Below are positions 57,829-64,000 of a stretch of 64,000 nucleotides of DNA, one piece after another. The position numbers and the translations under genes were made by a program. Under the pieces are notes generated by a model, which saw only the letters and a program-made list of their open reading frames with translations, was not told where the DNA came from and ran no database searches. The first letter of the stretch is position 1. Every line of letters starts with the position of its first letter. The DNA is from JBFWNG01 sp050251195 (GTDB lineage Bacteria; Bdellovibrionota_B; Oligoflexia; Oligoflexales; Oligoflexaceae), in assembly GCA_050251195.1 (NCBI GenBank), contig JBFWNG010000003.1:310001-374000 (forward strand), written 5' to 3'.

Positions 57829-59751
57829 ATGATTTGGTACGTGATTCTTGCTCCCCTCCTCGGTGCAATCCTCAATGGTCTTGTCTTAAGAAAAGCAAAC
57901 AAACTTACCTCGCATATCGTTGCTTGCGCTTCGATGGGCATCGCTTTCTTGTGCGCAATTTCCGTTTACGCAAATTTCCTAGCCGCGGGCGGCGAACCCA
58001 TTTACGAGATGGGTTTCTCCTGGTTGAGCGTGGGGAATTTTGAAGCTCCGTTCAAGGTCATTATCGATAGATTATCAATGCTTATGACCCTCATCATCAC
58101 GGGGATCGGCTTCCTGATTCACGTATATGCCGGCGGTTATATGCACGAAGAAGCGAAGACCAATCGGTTCTTTTGCTATCTCAATCTCTTCGTTTTCATG
58201 ATGCTCCTCCTCGTTCTCGGCGAAAACCTCATCCTTATGTTCGTAGGCTGGGAAGGCGTGGGCCTGTGTAGTTATCTGTTGATCGGCTATTGGTTCGAAG
58301 ACGACGCGAATGCGGCAGCGGGAATGAAGGCGTTTATCGTCAACAGAATCGGTGATATCGGGTTTCTGTTGGGTATTTTCTTGACGTTCAAGTACTTCTC
58401 AACGGTCTCTTTCAGCGAACTGCGCAACATTGTAACGTCCAGCGAGGGGCTCGATCCCGCTCTTGTTTCAGTCATCGGAGTCATCACACTTTGCTTCTTC
58501 GTAGGCGCCTGCGGAAAGTCAGCGCAATTGCCGCTCTACGTATGGTTGCCCGACGCGATGGCAGGCCCAACCCCGGTATCGGCACTCATTCACGCCGCGA
58601 CGATGGTAACCGCCGGCGTGTACATGATGACTCGTTTGAACTTCTTTTATTATCTCGCGCCGAACACGATGATGGTCGTAGCAACTGTCGGGGCTTTGAC
58701 GGCATTCTTTGCCGCGACTATTGCCTTGGTTCAGAAGGACATCAAAAAGGTCTTGGCCTATTCAACGGTCAGCCAGCTAGGCTATATGGTGCTTGCTTGC
58801 GGCGTTGGAGCCTTCGGCGCCGGCGTATTTCACCTGTTGACGCATGCGTGCTTCAAAGCCTTACTCTTCCTTGGTGCCGGCAGCGTTATTGTAGCGATGC
58901 ACCACAAGCAAGACATGGACGAAATGGGCGGTCTCAAAAAATACATGCCTGTCACCCATAAGGTTATGCTCGTTGGCGTTCTAGCGATCATAGGTTTTCC
59001 TGGTCTTTCGGGATTCTTTTCAAAAGACGAAATCCTTTGGTACGCATTCTTAAAAGCGCCTTGGCTCTGGGGAATCGCGGCGGTTACAGCGGGGTTGACC
59101 GCGTTTTACATGGTGCGTCTGCTCATGTTGACCTTTTACGGAGAAAATCGAAGCGACCATCACACAAAAGAGCACCTCCACGAAACTCCAGCTCACATGT
59201 ACGCTCCGCTTATCGTTCTCGCGATTCTAAGCGCCGGTATTGGCTACCTGGGCGTGCCCGAGGCTTTTGGTGTGACCAACCTATTCCATCATTATCTTGA
59301 GCCGGTTATCGCCATTCCATCCGCCGCTGCGGAACATTGGGCTTTTCTCACCGAAGAACACAGCCATACTATGGAATTTGGTCTCATGGGAGTTTCGGTT
59401 GCAATCATGTTTGTTTCGAGCGGATTCGCCGTCATAAATTACCGCAACGGTCCCAGCAGCTTAATTAAGGGCGTTAAGTCCACCTTCTCTGGATTGCACA
59501 ACCTTCTGACCAACAAGTACTGGGTGGACGAAGGTTACTTTGCACTGATTGTTGCTCCGCTCAAGGATCTCGCGATGTTTTGCTATAAAGTGGTCGATGT
59601 CGTCATCATCGACGGCTTGGTCAACGGTGTTGCCAGCTTGTGCGAGATGATTGGCGGTCTTCTCAGCTTTAAGATGTCGGGAAGCCTGCATCGACACGGA
59701 ATGGTGATCGTTTTAGGTATGATTTGTTTGCTTTCAGCGATGGTATTTTAA
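57829..59751 (+). CDS. nuoL: NADH-quinone oxidoreductase subunit L
   Basis: 640 residues, about 16 membrane helices. Antiporter-like core motifs include GWEGVGLCSYLLIGYWFE, LPLYVWLPDAMAGPTPVSALIHAATMVTAGVYM and AYSTVSQLGYMVLACG. A long amphipathic helix near the C-terminus is expected from the length and the K/S-rich segment. It pumps protons in complex I. Its stop overlaps the nuoM start. Confidence 0.95.
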   Translation: MIWYVILAPLLGAILNGLVLRKANKLTSHIVACASMGIAFLCAISVYANFLAAGGEPIYEMGFSWLSVGNFEAPFKVIIDRLSMLMTLIITGIGFLIHVYAGGYMHEEAKTNRFFCYLNLFVFMMLLLVLGENLILMFVGWEGVGLCSYLLIGYWFEDDANAAAGMKAFIVNRIGDIGFLLGIFLTFKYFSTVSFSELRNIVTSSEGLDPALVSVIGVITLCFFVGACGKSAQLPLYVWLPDAMAGPTPVSALIHAATMVTAGVYMMTRLNFFYYLAPNTMMVVATVGALTAFFAATIALVQKDIKKVLAYSTVSQLGYMVLACGVGAFGAGVFHLLTHACFKALLFLGAGSVIVAMHHKQDMDEMGGLKKYMPVTHKVMLVGVLAIIGFPGLSGFFSKDEILWYAFLKAPWLWGIAAVTAGLTAFYMVRLLMLTFYGENRSDHHTKEHLHETPAHMYAPLIVLAILSAGIGYLGVPEAFGVTNLFHHYLEPVIAIPSAAAEHWAFLTEEHSHTMEFGLMGVSVAIMFVSSGFAVINYRNGPSSLIKGVKSTFSGLHNLLTNKYWVDEGYFALIVAPLKDLAMFCYKVVDVVIIDGLVNGVASLCEMIGGLLSFKMSGSLHRHGMVIVLGMICLLSAMVF

Positions 59752-61322
59752 TGCTCAATAACTACGTACTCAGCTTTATTGTTTTCTTTCCTCTTATTGT
59801 TGCGTTGGTTTTGCCATTCGTAAAAAGCAAACCGATCGCGAAATATGTTGCCCTCTCAGGATCGTTGATTACGTTCCTCGGCGGCCTGCACGTCTGGTAT
59901 CACTTCGACGGTACGCGGACCGGCCTGCAGTTTGTGGAAAGCTATCCGTGGATTAAGGAATTCGGCATCAACTACATAGTTGGCGTGGACGGAATCAATC
60001 TTCTGTTGGTAGTCCTCACAACGTTTTTAACCCCTCTTGTCGTAGTAAGTCTTTGGAATTACGACAAACCCAACCTCAACATGTACTTGTCGCTGATCAT
60101 GGCCTTGACTTCAGGTATGCTCGGCGCCCTGGTTGCTGTTGATGTCGTATTTTTCTATGTTTTCTGGGAAGTTATGCTTATTCCCATGTACTTTATTATC
60201 GGCATTTGGGGTGGCAAACGCCGCATATACGCGACCACAAAGTTTGTGATTTATACGGTCGTAGGATCGCTGCTTATGTTGGTTGCTGCAATTGACCTTT
60301 ACATGCTGCACTTTCAGCAGTTTGGTTTCTATTCAACAAGCCTTCTTGACCTCTACCGCGTCGATATCCCGGCTTCGAGAGAAGCGCTGTTATTTGGCGC
60401 ATTCGCATTGGCTTTTGCTATTAAGGTTCCTGTATGGCCACTTCATACGTGGCTGCCGGATGCCCACGTCGAAGCGCCCACGACTGGTTCTGTCATACTT
60501 GCTGGCGTCCTTCTTAAAATGGGTACTTATGCGTTGCTTCGCTTTGCGTTGCCGCTTTTCCCAACCGCTTACATGCATTTTGCGCCGCTTTTCCTCGCTT
60601 TAGGGGTCATAGGAATTATTGTGGGAGCGTTGATGGCATGGGCACAGGAAGACGCCAAGAAACTCGTGGCTTATTCTTCGGTTTCCCACTTGGGTTTTGT
60701 TGTTGTCGGTTCGTTTGCTTTCCTCGGCGCGACCCTGTCGGTACAGGCCCTCACAGGCGCCGTCTACCAGATGATAAATCACGGAATCAGTACTGGAGCG
60801 TTGTTCTTTCTCGTTGGCGCTATTTACGAACGTCGGCATACGCGACGACTCGAAGACTTTGGCGGTTTGGCGAAAACCATGCCTTGGTTTGCCGTGCTTC
60901 TTATCGTGGCAACTCTCAGCTCCGTCGGCCTCCCGGGCACGGGCGGATTTGTCGGCGAGTTTTTCATTCTTCTCGGCACTTTCAGCGCGAACCCGTTCAT
61001 CGGTATTCTAGCAAGCTCCGGCGTACTTCTCGGGGCGATTTACATGCTCACATTGTGTCGACGGGTTCTTTTTGGACCAATCACCAACGAAGAGAATCGC
61101 AAGGTGTCGGATTTGAGCATAAGGGAATTCATCTATCTGACACCACTCTGCGTATTAGCGGTGGTCATGGGCATCTATCCTAATCTCTTTCTCGACAAGA
61201 TAAAACCGTCTGTCGATTACTTGGCGAAGAACTTCAGCTCCTATCAGCTGGTGATCGAAGAATCTTCATCGCCACTTGCGCAAGCAGGCAACGGAAATAA
61301 AGACCGCGGAGATGCAAAGTGA
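59751..61322 (+). CDS. nuoM: NADH-quinone oxidoreductase subunit M
   Basis: 523 residues from ATG 59751, which shares a base with the nuoL stop; the extended frame to 59724 lies inside nuoL. Core motifs: GVDGINLLLVVLTTFLTPLV, YVFWEVMLIPMYFIIGIWGG, KVPVWPLHTWLPDAHVEAPT and AYSSVSHLGFVVVG. Around 14 membrane helices. It is a proton-pumping antiporter-like subunit and overlaps nuoN by 4 bases. Confidence 0.95.
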   Translation: MLNNYVLSFIVFFPLIVALVLPFVKSKPIAKYVALSGSLITFLGGLHVWYHFDGTRTGLQFVESYPWIKEFGINYIVGVDGINLLLVVLTTFLTPLVVVSLWNYDKPNLNMYLSLIMALTSGMLGALVAVDVVFFYVFWEVMLIPMYFIIGIWGGKRRIYATTKFVIYTVVGSLLMLVAAIDLYMLHFQQFGFYSTSLLDLYRVDIPASREALLFGAFALAFAIKVPVWPLHTWLPDAHVEAPTTGSVILAGVLLKMGTYALLRFALPLFPTAYMHFAPLFLALGVIGIIVGALMAWAQEDAKKLVAYSSVSHLGFVVVGSFAFLGATLSVQALTGAVYQMINHGISTGALFFLVGAIYERRHTRRLEDFGGLAKTMPWFAVLLIVATLSSVGLPGTGGFVGEFFILLGTFSANPFIGILASSGVLLGAIYMLTLCRRVLFGPITNEENRKVSDLSIREFIYLTPLCVLAVVMGIYPNLFLDKIKPSVDYLAKNFSSYQLVIEESSSPLAQAGNGNKDRGDAK

Positions 61323-62800
61323 TACCAAAAATACCATTCGAATTTTTTCCGGCCGCAACGCCGATCTTCATTTTGTCCGTGGGCGGCCTCGTTGCGATGA
61401 TGCAAAGCGTCTATCCTAAGATTGGGGGACACGGTCTGGTCAAGACGGTGTTCTTCGCATCGCTTCTCGGCGCTCTCGTAACGAGCTTTCTTACACCTGT
61501 TGACATGAGTCTCGCCTTTTTCGAAGGATCGTTTCTTTCGGAAGCACTTGCTAAATTCGGCTCCGTGGTTCTCATCGCCATTTCCATAATTATTGGAATG
61601 TTCTACGCGTGCACTTATCAGAAGGAACATTTCTTCCGCGGTGAAATCTCGAGTCTTTTCCTCTTAACACTCATTGGCGCGCTCGTTTTGGTCGCCTCTG
61701 ACGAAATCGTCTCCCTTTTCGTGGGTTTGGAGATGGCTTCCATTGGACTTTATGCGCTCGCGGGTTATGTGAAGGTTAACCGGCTCAGCATGGAAGGCGC
61801 TATCAAGTATTTCGTCCTCGGTTCTTTTGCGACGGGATTCCTTTTGTTTGGCTTAGGGCTGCTGGTGGCGGGAACGGGATCGATGCGAGTCAGCGAGATG
61901 ATTCAACTGGCGACGAACCTTGCTGACCATCCGTGGATTAAGTTGGGATCGCTCTTTGTCCTTGTCGGAATTGGCTTTAAGCTCGCCCTTGCTCCTTTCC
62001 ACCTTTGGGGGCCGGATACATACGAAGGCGCCTCAACAGGTTTGACGGGCTTTATGGCAACGGCCGTGAAAACCATGATGATAATTTTGACGCTTCGCTT
62101 TTTCGCCTATGGTCAGTTTACAGTTAAAGAACTTTGGATGAACGGTCTGGTGTTTTTGGCCGCAACATCGTTGCTGCTCGGCAACATCATGGCGCTTGTT
62201 CAGTCGAGCGTCAAACGAATGCTCGCATACTCCTCCATTTCCCATAGCGGCTACATGGCCATCGCTGTTGTCGCGATAAATGCGACTTCAAGCCAGATGC
62301 CGGTCGCGGCGATTTTGTTCTATCTTGTTGGTTATACGCTGGTCTCATTGGGGGCTTTCGGATGTCTCATGTGGCTCGAAAATCAAAATGCGGAGAACCT
62401 GCAACTGGAGGATTTTTCGGGTCTTGCGAAAAAGCATCCGTACGTATGCGCTACCTTATCCGTTTTCCTTTTGGCTTTTGCCGGTTTTCCGCCAACGGTC
62501 GGTTTTATTAGCAAGTTCTTCGTCTTTAGTGCCGCTCTGAGGAGCAATCTTCACGGATTGGTTATTACAGGGGTTGTCGGCAGCATGATTGCAATGTTCT
62601 ATTATCTGCGACTTATTGTTAAAATGTACATGACGGAGCCAACAAACCTAACCGGGGCGCTGGTTGCGCCTAAGAGCTATTTCATGAGCGCGCTCCTTGC
62701 CGGCCTGGTTGTTCTTGTTATACTTCTTGGCACCGTTTTGCCGAGCCCATTCTTCAGCGTCGTGCAGCAAGCGGCCGAGTCGATATCGGTGACCCACTAA
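61319..62800 (+). CDS. nuoN: NADH-quinone oxidoreductase subunit N
   Basis: 493 residues from GTG 61319 overlapping the nuoM stop (GTGA). Motifs: SLFVGLEMASIGLYALAGY, KLALAPFHLWGPDTYEGAST, AYSSISHSGYMAIAVVA and FAGFPPTVGFISKF. About 14 membrane helices. It closes the nuoJKLMN unit; a 60-base gap then leads to lgt. Confidence 0.95.
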   Translation: MIPKIPFEFFPAATPIFILSVGGLVAMMQSVYPKIGGHGLVKTVFFASLLGALVTSFLTPVDMSLAFFEGSFLSEALAKFGSVVLIAISIIIGMFYACTYQKEHFFRGEISSLFLLTLIGALVLVASDEIVSLFVGLEMASIGLYALAGYVKVNRLSMEGAIKYFVLGSFATGFLLFGLGLLVAGTGSMRVSEMIQLATNLADHPWIKLGSLFVLVGIGFKLALAPFHLWGPDTYEGASTGLTGFMATAVKTMMIILTLRFFAYGQFTVKELWMNGLVFLAATSLLLGNIMALVQSSVKRMLAYSSISHSGYMAIAVVAINATSSQMPVAAILFYLVGYTLVSLGAFGCLMWLENQNAENLQLEDFSGLAKKHPYVCATLSVFLLAFAGFPPTVGFISKFFVFSAALRSNLHGLVITGVVGSMIAMFYYLRLIVKMYMTEPTNLTGALVAPKSYFMSALLAGLVVLVILLGTVLPSPFFSVVQQAAESISVTH

Positions 62801-62860
62801 CATTCATCCTCGCTCCAAAATCGCGTCGATGACTTCGGTTGGGTCTCAAAGGAAATAGAC

Positions 62861-63646
62861 ATGTTCCCCATTCTATTTGAAAGTGGGCCCATCATCGTTC
62901 CGGCGTGGCATGCGTTTTTTGTTCTGGGAGCGCTGGGCTCTTACTTTTTGCTGCATCGCCTCAACACCACTTCCGAAACAAACCAAGCCAGAGCGCGCGA
63001 TTTAGACGGTCTGTACCTGGCAACCTATCTGGGCGGATTACTTGGTGCTCGTATCCTCAACATCTTCGTTTTGGAAGATTATGCTTCGACCTCGGAGTTT
63101 CTGAGTCTCTCGTTTTCTCTCGGCGGCATGACTTTCTTCGGCGGAATGATCCTAGGCGGATTGTCGGGCCTTCTTTATAGCCGAATCAAGAAGCTCGATT
63201 CTTCTCAGCTGTTTGACATCGGCAGCGTCGCTCTTTTCTTAGGCGTCGGCGTTGGCCGCATCGGTTGCTTTCTTAACGGTGACGATTACGGCGTTCCGTT
63301 AGCCAATCAAAACGCAAGTTCGTGGTGGGGAGTCGTCTTTCCTAATCTCGAGGACAATCTCAAACGGTATCCCACGCAGCTCTTTGAGGCAGGAGCTTGC
63401 CTTCTCATGGTTTTCATACTGTCGGTATTCTTCAACCGGATTCGAAGTCGGTTCTTCGTTGGAGCCGTGGGGGTATTGGCGATGAGCGGGTATGCGATAA
63501 GCCGCTTCTGCCTAGAATATTTTCGCGGTGACGACCGTGGTTATTTGATAACGGACGTCCTATCCACATCGCAGTTCCTGAGCGTTTGCACCTTAGTGCT
63601 GATGGCGCTCATCGCTAAACAACGCTTGCAAACCCAACCATCATGA
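62861..63646 (+). CDS. lgt: Prolipoprotein diacylglyceryl transferase
   Basis: 261 residues, about seven membrane helices. Signature GVGRIGCFLNGDDYG (usual GRIGNFINGE), an early AWHAFFVLG, GARILNIFV, GGMTFFGGMILGG and the late RFCLEYFRGDDRG fit Lgt, which attaches diacylglycerol to lipobox cysteines. Pal and the lipoproteins at 16308 and (fused) 34848 are candidate clients. AAAGGA precedes the ATG. The stop overlaps the start of the next gene (ATGA). Confidence 0.92.
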   Translation: MFPILFESGPIIVPAWHAFFVLGALGSYFLLHRLNTTSETNQARARDLDGLYLATYLGGLLGARILNIFVLEDYASTSEFLSLSFSLGGMTFFGGMILGGLSGLLYSRIKKLDSSQLFDIGSVALFLGVGVGRIGCFLNGDDYGVPLANQNASSWWGVVFPNLEDNLKRYPTQLFEAGACLLMVFILSVFFNRIRSRFFVGAVGVLAMSGYAISRFCLEYFRGDDRGYLITDVLSTSQFLSVCTLVLMALIAKQRLQTQPS

Positions 63647-64000
63647 ATATTGGTCTTAGCATAAATGCGGTAGCCGAGGCCCTAGAGGAAAATCTGGGAA
63701 ATAAACGCATTCAGTTCGTCAGTCAGACGAACGGTTACGAGCAAGTGGTTCTCATGGGGCTTCTCACCTGGGCGCTTAAGAGCAGATTTCAACGGAAGAT
63801 CGTTCTTCTCAGCGAGTCCACGAAGACAGCGAAACACTTTGCGCAGTTGCTCGAAGCATCCGCATCTTGGGTTCACACAAGCACACTGGCGTACATTTCG
63901 AGTTGGGGAAAGGAGCGTTACGTTGAATTTTCCCATCCCCAACGTCAGCGGATCCAAGCACTCACTCAATTGCAACAATCCGAAGGACCAAGTATCGTCG
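63643..64000 (+). CDS. mfd: Probable transcription-repair coupling factor Mfd, N-terminal part
   Basis: 119 codons lie in the window and the frame is open at its end. The sequence VSQTNGYEQVVLMGLLTW, KIVLLSESTKTAKHFAQLL and a late QRQRIQALTQLQQSEGPSIV match the UvrB-like first domain of Mfd, which in complete genes reads as release of a nucleotide-binding-like core and R(I/L)xALxxLxxxxPxIVV. UvrB itself would have a P-loop sooner, and none is seen. Assignment to Mfd is moderate because the helicase motor lies beyond the window. Confidence 0.6.
   Translation, partial: MNIGLSINAVAEALEENLGNKRIQFVSQTNGYEQVVLMGLLTWALKSRFQRKIVLLSESTKTAKHFAQLLEASASWVHTSTLAYISSWGKERYVEFSHPQRQRIQALTQLQQSEGPSIV

Noticed and set aside
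1..64000. tRNA, rRNA, riboswitch, insertion sequence or prophage
   Set aside because: Intergenic gaps were read on both strands; none held a cloverleaf, conserved rRNA stretch, B12 or other riboswitch core, transposase gene or phage gene.

Overview
The window looks like the chromosome of a Gram-negative, Bdellovibrio-like bacterium (Bdellovibrionota), of middling G+C by eye. This is inference. It rests on three TIGR02147-type regulators, a family abundant in that group and otherwise uncommon, on many signal-peptide-bearing proteins including three zincin proteases, and on Pal, Mpl, lipoproteins and outer-membrane proteins that imply a diderm envelope. No rRNA, tRNA, CRISPR array, insertion sequence or prophage was seen.

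Layout. 1-2300: the end of an SDR gene, then a TIGR02147 regulator with two small secreted proteins. 2300-6140 (minus): scpA-scpB-rluB and a fumarylacetoacetase-family gene, one operon. 6300-10720 (plus): a LuxE-LuxC-type fusion carrying in-frame repeats, an M14 peptidase and queA. 10700-18310: an HTH/coiled-coil protein, a ClpC-like unfoldase, a HAD phosphatase, a DUF3050 protein, kynB behind a lipoprotein gene, and a phytase-like secreted protein. 18348-26066: an accessory region of three secreted zincins, two TIGR02147 regulators each divergent from a related protease, and a secreted protein with a duplicated domain. 26248-34667: a family 9 glycosyltransferase, ldcA-mpl (murein recycling), pal, rny-ymdB and an outer-membrane protein. 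34848-37889: a degenerate ArgH-like protein fused to a small lipoprotein-like tail, then dapA-dapB. 37925-50715 (minus): a large carboxypeptidase-regulatory-like secreted protein; then, in transcription order, ihfA, a cobalamin adenosyltransferase, two unknown genes, pilB-pilT-pilC, psd, a pyruvate-kinase-like pseudoenzyme, an outer-membrane protein, a CYTH protein and yqeY. 51036-55742 (plus): a GldA/GldF/GldG/DUF4340 ABC-transporter operon. 55864-64000: gpsA (minus), nuoJKLMN, lgt and the start of a probable mfd.

How the genes fit together. Cell-wall turnover and lysine/DAP supply (M14 peptidase, LdcA, Mpl, DapA, DapB), envelope build-up (Pal, Lgt, Psd, GpsA), surface motility (PilB/T/C and the Gld-like exporter) and respiration (NuoJ-N) dominate. 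The points most worth a second look are the recurring TIGR02147-regulator plus secreted-protein modules, the LuxE-LuxC fusion interrupted by mobile-looking repeats, two apparent pseudoenzymes in housekeeping operons (ArgH-like and pyruvate-kinase-like), kynB with no standard start codon, and a dispersed hairpin repeat whose copies show compensatory base changes.
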